Positions 36,481-45,960 of a DNA stretch of 64,000 bases are shown piece after piece (position 1 is the stretch's first letter; each line of letters opens with the position of its first letter). A program made the position numbers and the translations under genes. Location of the stretch: positions 1-64,000 of the forward strand of contig JACFNL010000010.1 in assembly GCA_019454875.1 (NCBI GenBank), written 5' to 3'. This stretch comes from Candidatus Cloacimonadota bacterium (lineage in GTDB: Bacteria > Muiribacteriota > UBA6191). The notes beneath the pieces were generated by a model. The model saw only the letters and a list, made by a program, of their open reading frames with translations. It was not told the origin of the DNA and made no database searches.

Positions 36481-37890
36481 ATGAAAGAACCCAAAAAACA
36501 ACTCACTGTACTAGACACTCCCCTGCCCAAAACCTTTGCTCAGGCTGAAAAGGAGATGGAAGACTGGATGATGGCCCATCCAAAGGAAGTCATTGCCCAG
36601 CGCATGACCTTTTTAGAAAAGCTCAATAAAAAACGCTGTAGTTATGGTGAAGGAACTACCCTTCCTATAACCCTGACCCCATTATTTTTAAAAGACAGTT
36701 CCCAGAAACTGATCGCGAATGTGGCTGAGGTACTGGAAAGGGCCCTGGATAAAACCATTGATGCCTACCGCAGCGACGAGAAAGTAAGAAGTTATTTCCC
36801 CTATACGGATTTGCCCAAGGAATGGATCGAATGGGATCCGGGTTATAAAAAACCTACCATCATCAACCGCCATGATGCCCTGTTTGATGGTACAAACCTG
36901 AAGTTCATAGAATTTAACACAGATAATCCCGGAGGCCGTGGCTGGACTGGGGTATACGAACAGCTTTTTATGAATCAGGAGTTCTGTTCCGAGCTTATGA
37001 AAACCTGGGTGAACCCAGATCGTCCGCATATGCTGCGCATGTTTCTGGACGCTCACTTAAACTGCTACAAGGAATACGGGGGCAAAAAAGAAAAGCCCCG
37101 TATTGGTCTGGCCTCATTTAAACGCTATTTGGTCGGATCGGATGCTGAAATTGTGAGGGACTATTGTATTGAACAGGGTTACGAATCCCATTTTGTGGAT
37201 CCTAGGGAGCTGGAATACCATGATAATGCTCTTTGGTCCAATGGAGTGCAGTTTGACATCATCAACATGAGTCTAAGGTTTGTCTTTTTTAAACGCTACC
37301 CCAGAGAAATGAAGGAATTTCTGGCCGCAATGCGCGATCGTGCCATGTGTACAGTAAATCCCTTTCGAGCCCTGATTGGTTCCCATAAAGAAATTATGGC
37401 CCTGATGACAAACGAGGACATGCACTATCTCTACAATGAGGAAGAAAGGGAATATATTAAAAAATATGTACCCTGGACCAGAAAGCTTGATGAGACCATC
37501 ACCCTCTCCCCGGAAGGTGTGGATATTTCCATGCATGAATATCTTCTGAAAAATAAGGACAAAGTGGTGTTAAAACCTACAGGCGGGGCTGGTGGACAGG
37601 ATGTTTATGTAGGAAAAATCACAGACTATGCCAAATGGGAAGCTGTAGTGGATCATTGTATGGGATGCTCCTGGTGGATTGCCCAGGAAGTCATGGAAAT
37701 TCCAGAGTATGAATTCCCCATTTTAAAGGATGGCAAAGTCATTAAGGAAAAACGAAACCTCAATATCAACCCTTATATCTTTAATGGAAAGTATGCGGGA
37801 ATGTTGGGTCGAATCTCCTCAAGTAAAGTGGTCAATGTTTCTTCAGGCGGCGGAATCATCCCTATTTTTCCGTTAAAACCAGGATCCTAA
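36481..37890 (+). CDS. circularly permuted ATP-grasp-like / glutathionylspermidine synthase-like enzyme
   Basis: AAGGAAG directly upstream supports ATG 36481 and a 469-residue protein. The open frame itself begins at 36436. Features suggesting the circularly permuted ATP-grasp superfamily include the acidic metal-site-like IEFNTDNPGGRGWTG near 141, the Arg/Asn-containing INRHDALFDG and the Gly-rich nucleotide loop VLKPTGGAGGQDVYVG near 365. These enzymes form peptide-like bonds using ATP. The substrate is unknown. A C-terminal NVSSGGGIIPIFPL is also typical. It stands alone and its 3' end overlaps the convergent kinase gene by four bases. Confidence 0.65.
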   Translation: MKEPKKQLTVLDTPLPKTFAQAEKEMEDWMMAHPKEVIAQRMTFLEKLNKKRCSYGEGTTLPITLTPLFLKDSSQKLIANVAEVLERALDKTIDAYRSDEKVRSYFPYTDLPKEWIEWDPGYKKPTIINRHDALFDGTNLKFIEFNTDNPGGRGWTGVYEQLFMNQEFCSELMKTWVNPDRPHMLRMFLDAHLNCYKEYGGKKEKPRIGLASFKRYLVGSDAEIVRDYCIEQGYESHFVDPRELEYHDNALWSNGVQFDIINMSLRFVFFKRYPREMKEFLAAMRDRAMCTVNPFRALIGSHKEIMALMTNEDMHYLYNEEEREYIKKYVPWTRKLDETITLSPEGVDISMHEYLLKNKDKVVLKPTGGAGGQDVYVGKITDYAKWEAVVDHCMGCSWWIAQEVMEIPEYEFPILKDGKVIKEKRNLNINPYIFNGKYAGMLGRISSSKVVNVSSGGGIIPIFPLKPGS

Positions 37891-39029
37891 ACCGACTTGC
37901 CTGAGGGCAGGGTAAAAGAAAAGGTGGAACCCTTGGATGGCACACTCGTAACCCTAAGGGTTCCACCCCATTTTTCAATATATTCACGGCACAGAATCAG
38001 ACCAAGACCTGTACCTTTTTCGTCCTGGGTACCCTGTCTGGTAGTAATTTTATCAATTCGGAACAGATCCTGAAGCAAGGATTCATCCATACCGATACCG
38101 GTATCGGATATCTGGACTTGTGGCAAAACCTCATCTTGACTAGTCTCAATCGTCACAACTCCACCCTGGTGTGTGAACTTTAATGCATTGCTTATCAGAT
38201 TTCTCAAAACCGCCCGCAGCAGATTTTTGTCCACAAAAACCTTTTGTTTGTTTGACTGCTGCCTGATTTCTATGGATTTGACTCCCGCCAGATCCTGAAG
38301 CTGCTCCACGACAACCCTGATCTCAAAATCAAGATCCAGTATCTCGGCATTGTAGCTGATGCGATTTCTCTGCAAAAGCCCCCATTCCAACAGGTTTTCC
38401 AAAAGCGAATATATCCGTTTGACCAGGCTATGCAAATTTTTGGAAGATACCTCCATCTTTTCCCAGGCCTTGTTTTTAGCCTGCATCTGCAACAGATCCG
38501 CCATGCTTAAAAACACAGTAAATGGCCCCCTTAAATCATGGGCTAATATGGAAAAAAATCTGTCCTTGGCCTGATTGGATGCCTTAAGTTCGGCATTGAT
38601 TCTCAAAATCTCATCCTTGGACTGTTTTAAGGACACATGGGTTTTAACTCTGGCCAGTAGCTCTACACTGTTAAACGGCTTGGAAACATAATCTACGGCC
38701 CCGCACTCAAATCCCTTTAACACATCCTTTTCTGCTTTCATGGCAGTGAGAAACAAAACCGGGATATGTCTAGTCTGCAAGGACTCCTTCAAACGCATAC
38801 AAACTGTATATCCATCCATTTCTGGCATCATGACATCAAGCAGTATCACATCAGGCTTTCGGGCTGAAACCATAGAAAGTGCCTGAGCCCCGCTGGAGGC
38901 AAATGCCACATCATATCCGTTTTCTCTTAACAGGTGTCCTAAGAGCTGTAAATTGGTGGGAACATCATCCACAATCAAAACCAGACCCTGTTTAGTGTCA
39001 GGCTGGATTTCAGGTTCAGGTGCACTCAT
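37887..39029 (-). CDS. response regulator-histidine kinase hybrid (REC-HisKA-HATPase)
   Basis: The 380-residue cytoplasmic protein begins with a receiver domain (LIVDDVPTNLQLL, phosphorylated Asp in VILLDVMMPEMDG near 61). A HisKA domain follows with His in LAHDLRGPFTVF near 160, then an HATPase with NLISNALKF, DTGIGMD and KGTGLGLIL. It likely receives phosphate from the upstream kinase and passes it on. Its start overlaps the end of the upstream hybrid kinase by 14 bases, so they are cotranslated as a relay pair. Confidence 0.92.
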   Translation of the reverse strand: MSAPEPEIQPDTKQGLVLIVDDVPTNLQLLGHLLRENGYDVAFASSGAQALSMVSARKPDVILLDVMMPEMDGYTVCMRLKESLQTRHIPVLFLTAMKAEKDVLKGFECGAVDYVSKPFNSVELLARVKTHVSLKQSKDEILRINAELKASNQAKDRFFSILAHDLRGPFTVFLSMADLLQMQAKNKAWEKMEVSSKNLHSLVKRIYSLLENLLEWGLLQRNRISYNAEILDLDFEIRVVVEQLQDLAGVKSIEIRQQSNKQKVFVDKNLLRAVLRNLISNALKFTHQGGVVTIETSQDEVLPQVQISDTGIGMDESLLQDLFRIDKITTRQGTQDEKGTGLGLILCREYIEKWGGTLRVTSVPSKGSTFSFTLPSGKSV

Positions 39030-41523
39030 GTTTCACCATCCCTACCATATTTGGGTATTGTTCCAAAAGTTTTTGCAGGCATTCGATATCAAAAGTCTTG
39101 GCTGCATGAACAAGTTTATTGCTGTAGTTCATAAGTACTGGGCACTGACATTGATTCCCATAATGATTGAGTTGCACCGCAAAATCTTCAATCTCGCTGA
39201 TTACCAGAGTGGATAAAATAAAATTAAGTCGATTGAGCATAGGCCCGGTAAGCTCCTGAATCACATTTTCAGGCAGATGTTTGGGAAACGGTGCTCCCTC
39301 AGGAACAAGATTTTCCCAGGGTTCAGCCACAGCTTTTATCCCCTCGACCAGCTGCCGGGGCTCATCTATCCAATTTTCTGTGCTTAGTACCTCAAGATCA
39401 TTTAGCCGGATCTCAAAGGTAGAACCAATTCCTGGCTTGCTTTGAAGATGGACTGTTCCGCCCATAAGTTCCACAAGTCTTTTGGTAATAGATAAGCCTA
39501 ATCCAGTGCCCCCATAGCGACGGGAGGACTGCCCGCTCTGCTGACGGAAGGCTTCAAAAATCACCTGCTGCTCGGAAGCAGGAATCCCAATTCCTGTATC
39601 CTTGATTTCAAGAACAAGATTAAGCCTGCTTTTGGAAACATGGACTACTCTGGCACTGACACAAATTCTGCCATGGTCAGTAAACTTCACCGCATTGCCT
39701 AAAAGATTAAAAAGAATCTGTCTGGTGCGGATCTCGTCAAGCATTAACAGGGAAGGTAGCTGGGGATCAATCTCCACCACTATGGCAATCCCTTTTTCCT
39801 CAGCCTTGAACAAAAACATCTGCCGTATATCCTCAATCAGATTCCTAAGGCATACAGGCTCAAGATTCAAATCCATGCGGCCTGCCTCGATCTTGGACAA
39901 ATCCAGAATATCGTTGATCAGGGCCAAAAGAGTTTTACCTGAGGATGATATGGCTGCTAGCCAGGATCGTTCCCTTTCCGGCAGATCCGAGTGACTCAAA
40001 AGATCGCTAAATCCCAGAATCGAGTTCATGGGTGTACGAATCTCATGGCTCATATTGGCCAGAAATTCAGATTTGGCCTTGGTGGCCGCCTCTGCTAGAT
40101 CTCTGGCATGCTGCAATTCAAATCGGGACTTTAATTCAAGAGTCACATCCCGAATCACGGCCACACCTATGGCCTTTCCATTCAGGGTAAACATACCCCC
40201 TGCCACAATCACTGGGAAACAGACCCCATCCTTGCGCCTCTGGATACGAAATCCCCCCTGAGCAGGAGGCACAAAACCATCCGGCAGTTTCAGTTCCTGG
40301 TTGGTGCTCAAATCCCTGCCCTGAAGCTCGGTAAGTTTCATGCTCAAAAACTCATCTCTGGTATAGCCGTATACCCGCTTGGCCGCCTCATTTACATCAG
40401 TAATTATTCTGGTCTCCAGTTCATAAACCAGGATGGGATCACTCACTGTAGAAAAGAGCTGCTGGTATTTTTCCGCACTTTCTCTTAATGCATCTTCGTA
40501 CCGTCTCCGCTCCCGGATTTCAGTAGCGAGCTCGACAGTTCTTTCACGAACCTTGCCCTCCAGTTCCTCATTATAGCGACCCAGGGCATCCTGGGACTCC
40601 TTCAGACTGCTGACATCCACAGCAAAGGTGAACAGACCAATAATTTTACCCTGAGAGTCACGGTGGGGAACCTTGTCCACTTTAAGCCACACGGAACCAC
40701 CAGAAGGAATCTCAAGGACTTCCATCTGCCCCAGAACAGGCTTGCCGTTTTTCAAAACCATCTCATTATCACTGCCATATCTCTGCCAGTAGGAAGGAAG
40801 CACCTCGCACATTAAACGGCCCTGGATTTCCTGAGGGCGAAGACAGGATGTTTCAAACATGGCCTGATTAGCCCTTAACATCCTTCCCTCAAGATTGGTA
40901 TACCAAATCAGTGCTGGCACAAAATCCAGTACAATTTCGTGCTCATTAAACACGCGATGGCAAACAGAATTACTCTTTTGAAGTCTCTGTAAATTCAGGG
41001 TCTGGGATAAAAGCTCGCATATACTTAAGGCAAACCACTTTTCCTCAGGTTTGATATTAATTTCTCCCTGTTTTCCTTCCAGCGTCCAGATGCCAAGAAT
41101 CTTGTCCTCATATACCAGGGCCACATCAATAAAAACCTCTGGCATTCGCGACATTCCCCGGCTTAGAAGTATGTTGTCTAGCACATCTCTATCGCGGCGG
41201 GAACAGACTACAGAACGGGAGAGAATTGATTGAACCCATATTCCGTCCTCAACAGGTCTGGCCCGGGCCCCGCTGTAAAACTCACCGCTTCGTCGATCGT
41301 AAGTGACAGTTTCACAAAGACAAAAACTATCAAAATCTTCTCTTTCCCATAGGGTTGCGTGGCTTGCTTCAAAACACTCGGCAAGCTCCTGCATCACAAT
41401 CCTTAAGAACTCATGATACTCCTGAGCCCGAAAGGTCGGGTGCAGTGCCAGCTTTAAAAGCAGAGCCGACAGGGAACGAACCCGGGCACATTCGCGAGCG
41501 TCATCAACACAGGGGTCGGTCAT
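39016..41523 (-). CDS. soluble sensor histidine kinase (GAF-PAS-PAS-HisKA-HATPase)
   Basis: The 835-residue protein has an N-terminal GAF domain (about 10-175), a PAS domain (about 195-310), a short coiled coil, a second PAS (about 350-465), a HisKA with NMSHEIRTPMN near 489, an HATPase with NLLGNAVKF and RYGGTGLGLSI, and an unrecognised helical C-terminal domain of about 90 residues (PMLNRLNFIL near 757). No receiver or membrane helix is present. It sits in an operon with four-base overlap to the upstream S41 protease gene and 14-base overlap with the downstream REC-kinase. Confidence 0.92.
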   Translation of the reverse strand: MTDPCVDDARECARVRSLSALLLKLALHPTFRAQEYHEFLRIVMQELAECFEASHATLWEREDFDSFCLCETVTYDRRSGEFYSGARARPVEDGIWVQSILSRSVVCSRRDRDVLDNILLSRGMSRMPEVFIDVALVYEDKILGIWTLEGKQGEINIKPEEKWFALSICELLSQTLNLQRLQKSNSVCHRVFNEHEIVLDFVPALIWYTNLEGRMLRANQAMFETSCLRPQEIQGRLMCEVLPSYWQRYGSDNEMVLKNGKPVLGQMEVLEIPSGGSVWLKVDKVPHRDSQGKIIGLFTFAVDVSSLKESQDALGRYNEELEGKVRERTVELATEIRERRRYEDALRESAEKYQQLFSTVSDPILVYELETRIITDVNEAAKRVYGYTRDEFLSMKLTELQGRDLSTNQELKLPDGFVPPAQGGFRIQRRKDGVCFPVIVAGGMFTLNGKAIGVAVIRDVTLELKSRFELQHARDLAEAATKAKSEFLANMSHEIRTPMNSILGFSDLLSHSDLPERERSWLAAISSSGKTLLALINDILDLSKIEAGRMDLNLEPVCLRNLIEDIRQMFLFKAEEKGIAIVVEIDPQLPSLLMLDEIRTRQILFNLLGNAVKFTDHGRICVSARVVHVSKSRLNLVLEIKDTGIGIPASEQQVIFEAFRQQSGQSSRRYGGTGLGLSITKRLVELMGGTVHLQSKPGIGSTFEIRLNDLEVLSTENWIDEPRQLVEGIKAVAEPWENLVPEGAPFPKHLPENVIQELTGPMLNRLNFILSTLVISEIEDFAVQLNHYGNQCQCPVLMNYSNKLVHAAKTFDIECLQKLLEQYPNMVGMVKHECT

Positions 41524-42812
41524 ATGGAACCAAAAATGCTGACAGCTTTCATGAGTTCCTGTGCTCTTTTTAGTTGCGGATCAAATTGGGAAATTGGGAT
41601 CTGCCCCGGTGGAAGTTTGACCTTTTCTCCCTTTTCCAAAAGGGCTTTCTGCTTTTCCGTAAGCTCCTTGATGTTTTCCTGGTTATGTTTCACAAGCTCT
41701 TCACGGTACTTTTTCATTTCTTCTTCTTTGAGCTTGGGAAACTCTACCTTTACATCCGGCTCAATACCTTTCCCATGAATTCTGATACCAGCAGGCGTAA
41801 AATAATAGGCTGTAGTCAAAGCTATGGCTGAACCGTCTCCAAGAGGCATCACAGTCTGTACAGACCCCTTGCCAAATGATTTCATACCCAAAAGCAACCC
41901 TCGGCCCGTATCCTTGATTGCTCCCGCCACAATCTCGGCCGCAGATGCCGAACCCTGATCAATCAAAACCACAATCGGATAGGTTCTGCTGCCACTGCCT
42001 TTTCCAAGAAGTTTTGTCTCAGCACCCTTACGATCCCGAATGGAAACCACTAGTTCATCTTTTTTTAAAAACTGTTCGCTCACAGCCACAGCTGCCTCTA
42101 AAAGACCTCCTGGATTTCCCCGCAAATCCATAACCAGCCCTTTTATAGCCGTACTGTTTTCCATGGCCTCCAGGCTCTCCTGCAAATCTTCTCCCGTGGT
42201 CGCCGTAAATCCGGTCAGACGGACATAACCAAAACCAGTTTCTAAAAAGCCGGAACGAACGCTGGTCACCTCAATAAAATCTCTGGTGATTTCATAGGCA
42301 ATAGGCTCATCTTCACCTTCCCTGCCAATGAGAAGTTTTACCTTGGACTTAACTTCGCCCTTCATCAATTTAGAACCTTCTTCAATGGTCATTTCCTTAG
42401 TGTCATGACCATCGATCTGCAAGATTTTGTCCTGGGCACGGATGCCAGCCATAAAAGCCGGGGTGCCTTCCATTGGAGAAATCACCCGAAAACAGTCTTC
42501 TTCACGGGTCCAGGTTATTCCAATACCCCCAAATCCTCCCCCGATATCTTCCTGCATGGATTCATAATTTCTGGCAGGGATATAACGGGTAAACGGATCT
42601 TCAAGCTTCTTTAATATTCCCTCAATCGCACCTTCCACAAAGGGCAAGGTATCTTTTGCCTTGTCTTCCTCGACATAACCCTGTTTTACGATCCGTACTA
42701 CATCAGAAATTTTGCTAAGCTCTGTAAAGTAGCTGACATTGGCCTTAGCGGCAAAGGACACGGTGTTTAGAGCTATATTCAAAAACATGCTCAGGATTAC
42801 AATTCGATTCAC
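41520..42812 (-). CDS. S41 family C-terminal processing peptidase (Ctp/Prc type)
   Basis: The 430-residue precursor has a signal peptide (MNRIVILSMFLNIALNTVSFA), an N-terminal helical region, a PDZ domain (about 85-165, GGFGGIGITW and AGIRAQDKILQIDG) and the S41 catalytic core. Catalytic Ser is in DQGSASAAEIV near 287 and the general-base Lys in SFGKGSVQT near 314. It cleaves C-termini of periplasmic substrates. Its stop overlaps the start of the downstream sensor kinase (four bases), an uncommon partnership that suggests functional linkage. Confidence 0.93.
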   Translation of the reverse strand: MNRIVILSMFLNIALNTVSFAAKANVSYFTELSKISDVVRIVKQGYVEEDKAKDTLPFVEGAIEGILKKLEDPFTRYIPARNYESMQEDIGGGFGGIGITWTREEDCFRVISPMEGTPAFMAGIRAQDKILQIDGHDTKEMTIEEGSKLMKGEVKSKVKLLIGREGEDEPIAYEITRDFIEVTSVRSGFLETGFGYVRLTGFTATTGEDLQESLEAMENSTAIKGLVMDLRGNPGGLLEAAVAVSEQFLKKDELVVSIRDRKGAETKLLGKGSGSRTYPIVVLIDQGSASAAEIVAGAIKDTGRGLLLGMKSFGKGSVQTVMPLGDGSAIALTTAYYFTPAGIRIHGKGIEPDVKVEFPKLKEEEMKKYREELVKHNQENIKELTEKQKALLEKGEKVKLPPGQIPISQFDPQLKRAQELMKAVSIFGSI

Positions 42813-42871
42813 TCAATTCTCCTCTGATAAACCTGACTCATCACAACTGTTTATGATAGCCTTTCACGGAA

Positions 42872-43885
42872 ATGAAAGCATGGCTATCTGCATTTTTTGC
42901 CCCCAAAGCAGCCTACAAACTGCTTCGGCACAATTCATCATTACAAAAACTCATGATAGTGCCCTGCATTCTACATCTTTTTGTATTTTTTCTCTCCCTG
43001 TACGCCACTTTGAACTGGTTTGGATATCTGTTCCCTGTTGGCTGGCCAGAACTCCCGCAAAATATTGCTGAACTCGGCTCCTTCTTTTGGCAGATTTTGG
43101 TATCTATCTCCATGCTTCTGGGAAGGGGAATCATCTTTTTGGCCTGCTGGCTACTGGGATTTTCTGTCTTCTGCTCTATTTATTACACCTGGATGCTTGA
43201 AAAAGTGGAAGGTGTTTTAGGGGTAGAAACCTGTAATAAAAACACATTAAGCCCTATCCGTCAGATCCTGGATATGGCCGGAATTGGCTTGATTCTTTTG
43301 GTTGGCAATGCCGCTGCCGGTATATTTTCTCTTCTTCCCGTACTTGGAATTGCTGGTTTTTTTGCATTTGGGACAGTTTTGCAGGCCTTACTTTTAGGTT
43401 GTGAGTTTTTTGACTGTGCCCTGAGTCTTCGTGGCAAATCGTTTACCCAAAAGCTCAATTTTTTTTATACACAGTCCGGTTCCGTTTTAGGAATTGGAGC
43501 GGTTTCCCTGATTTTTTTACCCATTCCCATCCTGAATGCCGCCCTGTTTACACTCTCCATTGTTGGGGCAACCATCCGGCTAAGAACCATGGAAGTCAGA
43601 CAAAAGACCCTGGAATGTCTGGGTTCCGAATGGGTTGCTTTAATCCGTGATGATACGGCCATGATGTTTCCCGATTTTCTTTCCGGTCGTTTTAAATCAG
43701 ACACACAATCTGACTGGAACGGTCCCTGTTACCTTGCCCTGAATCAGGAAACTAACAAAATTGTGGCATTTGATTCCCTGAGTGTGCGCTGGGAATCAGA
43801 GAATGGGCTGCAAATATGGTCAGAAATTCAAGAAGTTTCGCTAAGCACATTGCGCTCTGCTAAAATTGGGAAATGCGAGCCATGA
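42872..43885 (+). CDS. EI24/CysZ-like integral membrane protein
   Basis: The 337-residue protein starts with the family-like KAWLSAFFAPKAAYKLLRHN segment, a cytosolic amphipathic stretch followed by several hydrophobic helices (about 25-250). The order and loops resemble EI24-domain proteins (CysZ and relatives). CysZ acts in sulfate uptake, but many members have unknown roles. A C-terminal cytosolic extension of about 100 residues (ECLGSEWVALIRDDTAMMF) is longer than usual. It overlaps the downstream HEAT protein gene by 13 bases. Confidence 0.7.
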   Translation: MKAWLSAFFAPKAAYKLLRHNSSLQKLMIVPCILHLFVFFLSLYATLNWFGYLFPVGWPELPQNIAELGSFFWQILVSISMLLGRGIIFLACWLLGFSVFCSIYYTWMLEKVEGVLGVETCNKNTLSPIRQILDMAGIGLILLVGNAAAGIFSLLPVLGIAGFFAFGTVLQALLLGCEFFDCALSLRGKSFTQKLNFFYTQSGSVLGIGAVSLIFLPIPILNAALFTLSIVGATIRLRTMEVRQKTLECLGSEWVALIRDDTAMMFPDFLSGRFKSDTQSDWNGPCYLALNQETNKIVAFDSLSVRWESENGLQIWSEIQEVSLSTLRSAKIGKCEP

Positions 43886-45399
43886 AACGAAGCCTTCAAG
43901 ACATCATGTTTGATATTAAAAGCCATGATGCCGACATCCGCCGATTTGCAGTAAGAGATCTATGTGTTTCTGACATCCCCGATAAAGTCAGGATTCTTGA
44001 GGACTTTCTGGTTGCTGAGACGGATATTCAGATCAAATATGAAATCCGCAAATCAATCAATGAATTACAATCCTTAAACCGCCCCGTCAAAAAAAATCTG
44101 GATTCAGAGAACCTAAGAAACCTGGACAGGGCCTTTCAGGCCACTGACCCTGAAATTGTCAACCGTGCCTATATTTATGCCGTCAAACACAGGCTGGAAG
44201 AATTTCTTCCTGAAATGCTTCTAATCGAAAGTTATACCCAGGATACTTTCCATAAAGTGTGTAACATTCGTCTGCTTCTGGTTTCAGGGGACAAACATTT
44301 TGATCACATCCTCGGATACCTTGAAGACCCTGAGCCCCGTGTCATCTCCACGGCTATTGAGGCTCTGGAAATCATTGGAAACACACAGGCTCTAGCCTCC
44401 ATTACCCAGTTTTCCGGGCACGAACATAACCGGGTTCGCGCCACAGCCATCAAGGCATTGCACAATCTTGGCGATGCCAGATCCTTTGCGTTTTTTACCA
44501 GAATGGTGCAATCTCCTCACTCTGCCTTTCGTGATTCCGCCGCCTTTGCACTAGCCCAGATTAATCTGGAGCAAGGGCCACAACTTTTGGCCATTCTTTT
44601 AATGGATGAGGTTGAGAGTGTAAGAGTCAAAGCTTTACGGGGTCTGGAAAAACTGGCTGATGAAGGCAATGGTCGGGCCAGAGAAATTCTTGAAAATGTG
44701 GAGAAACAAAACCCTTTTGGACTCTGGCCAGACAAAATTTTTCACAAATTCCAGGGTATTAAAGTAGAAGTCCCCATCAAAAAAGAAGGGCCTGCTGCTC
44801 TCGATTCAGATATTCAGGAATTCCGTATGAGTGCGGTGCAGTCCTTGGTTGAACAGGAAGATGGAACCGACCCATCCATAATTATTAATCGCCTGAAGCT
44901 TGAGAAGGACTATAAGGTCATTGCCGCTCTTGTGGTCAGTTTAGGAAGAATTAAGGGTGATCCCAAAATCATTGTGCCCGTTTTGGAAAAGTATCTGTCT
45001 CATCACAATGATAGAGTCCGAGCCAATGCTGTAGAGGCGATTACCTGTATCGTACCTCCTGCCAACCGTCAGATTTTGTTTCGCTGCCTGGATGACACTA
45101 GCAATCGCGTCGTAGGCAATGCCATTTTAGCCCTGTATAAAGTGTTTCGCAAAAAAACGGATGCGGCCCTGAACCGTCTCGCCGACTCCCCGCATAAACT
45201 GAACAATCTGACAGCCGCTTTCTGCATCGGAGAACTTGCGGATCACAACCTTCACATTCTGGCCACCAAACTTCTTAGAAACCGACATCCTGAAGTCCGT
45301 GAAAAAACCGAAACAATTCTTAAGATCCTGGAAAAAGATATCCCCGCATTTCGTACAACTCTGGAAAACTACAAAAAGGAAAAAGAGGCTTTTGCCTGA
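43873..45399 (+). CDS. HEAT-repeat protein
   Basis: The 508-residue soluble protein is built of HEAT or PBS-lyase-type repeats. Helical pairs such as PRVISTAIEALEIIGNTQAL, NRVRATAIKALHNLGDA and DRVRANAVEAIT recur at about 30-35 residues through most of the length, forming a solenoid for protein binding. No catalytic motif is seen. ATG 43873 lies inside the previous gene. ATG 43882 is an alternative. A partner for this scaffold is not evident. A second HEAT protein is encoded at 49.1 kb. Confidence 0.85.
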   Translation: MRAMKRSLQDIMFDIKSHDADIRRFAVRDLCVSDIPDKVRILEDFLVAETDIQIKYEIRKSINELQSLNRPVKKNLDSENLRNLDRAFQATDPEIVNRAYIYAVKHRLEEFLPEMLLIESYTQDTFHKVCNIRLLLVSGDKHFDHILGYLEDPEPRVISTAIEALEIIGNTQALASITQFSGHEHNRVRATAIKALHNLGDARSFAFFTRMVQSPHSAFRDSAAFALAQINLEQGPQLLAILLMDEVESVRVKALRGLEKLADEGNGRAREILENVEKQNPFGLWPDKIFHKFQGIKVEVPIKKEGPAALDSDIQEFRMSAVQSLVEQEDGTDPSIIINRLKLEKDYKVIAALVVSLGRIKGDPKIIVPVLEKYLSHHNDRVRANAVEAITCIVPPANRQILFRCLDDTSNRVVGNAILALYKVFRKKTDAALNRLADSPHKLNNLTAAFCIGELADHNLHILATKLLRNRHPEVREKTETILKILEKDIPAFRTTLENYKKEKEAFA

Positions 45400-45960
45400 T
45401 TATAGTTCCTCCTGCATGTTTTGATAAAACTCCTGCAACCGGTGATGACGAATCTGGGCCATGTTTTTACCAGTCACGGTGTTAAACAACCCTTCAAGCA
45501 ATAGCAGTTTTTCATCAAAATGCTTCAGCGAATCTCTTAAAGACCTGCCTTTATGCCCCCCATAAGCAAAACAACGGGCAATACCAATGGCTCCGATTGC
45601 ATCAAGACGATCCGCATCCTGAACAACCCGTCCTTCCAGGCTTTGCGGTCCAGCCTGACCATTGGAGGCTGAAAAGCTCATCAAAGCCACTTCCCTGCTA
45701 TACCAGTCCGCCTTATCAGCCTCAACCCCAGCCCTGATTAAAAGACCTACCAATGAAAGTTTTTGCAGATTGTGGCCTAACTTTTTATCCCCATAATCAT
45801 GCACCAAAGCCAGCATTTCACAAACAATCGGATCGGCTCCCTCTTTTAAAGCTATTATTTTGGAATTTCTCACAACCCGCAAAACATGCTCATAGTCATG
45901 CGAGCCTTCTTTTCCCTCAAACAACTCCCGAACAAACTCGTATAGAAACTCAATATTCAT
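45400..45960 (-). CDS. HD-domain phosphohydrolase
   Basis: The 186-residue protein has the HD metal ligands in SHDYEHVLRVV (first His near 20), CEMLALVHDYGDKK (HD near 54-55) and RVVQDADRLDAIGAIGIARC (Asp near 115), matching small YedJ-like HD hydrolases. The substrate is probably a nucleotide or small phosphate ester. The gene overlaps the epimerase gene by 11 bases and ends immediately next to the convergent HEAT gene. Confidence 0.87.
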   Translation of the reverse strand: MNIEFLYEFVRELFEGKEGSHDYEHVLRVVRNSKIIALKEGADPIVCEMLALVHDYGDKKLGHNLQKLSLVGLLIRAGVEADKADWYSREVALMSFSASNGQAGPQSLEGRVVQDADRLDAIGAIGIARCFAYGGHKGRSLRDSLKHFDEKLLLLEGLFNTVTGKNMAQIRHHRLQEFYQNMQEEL

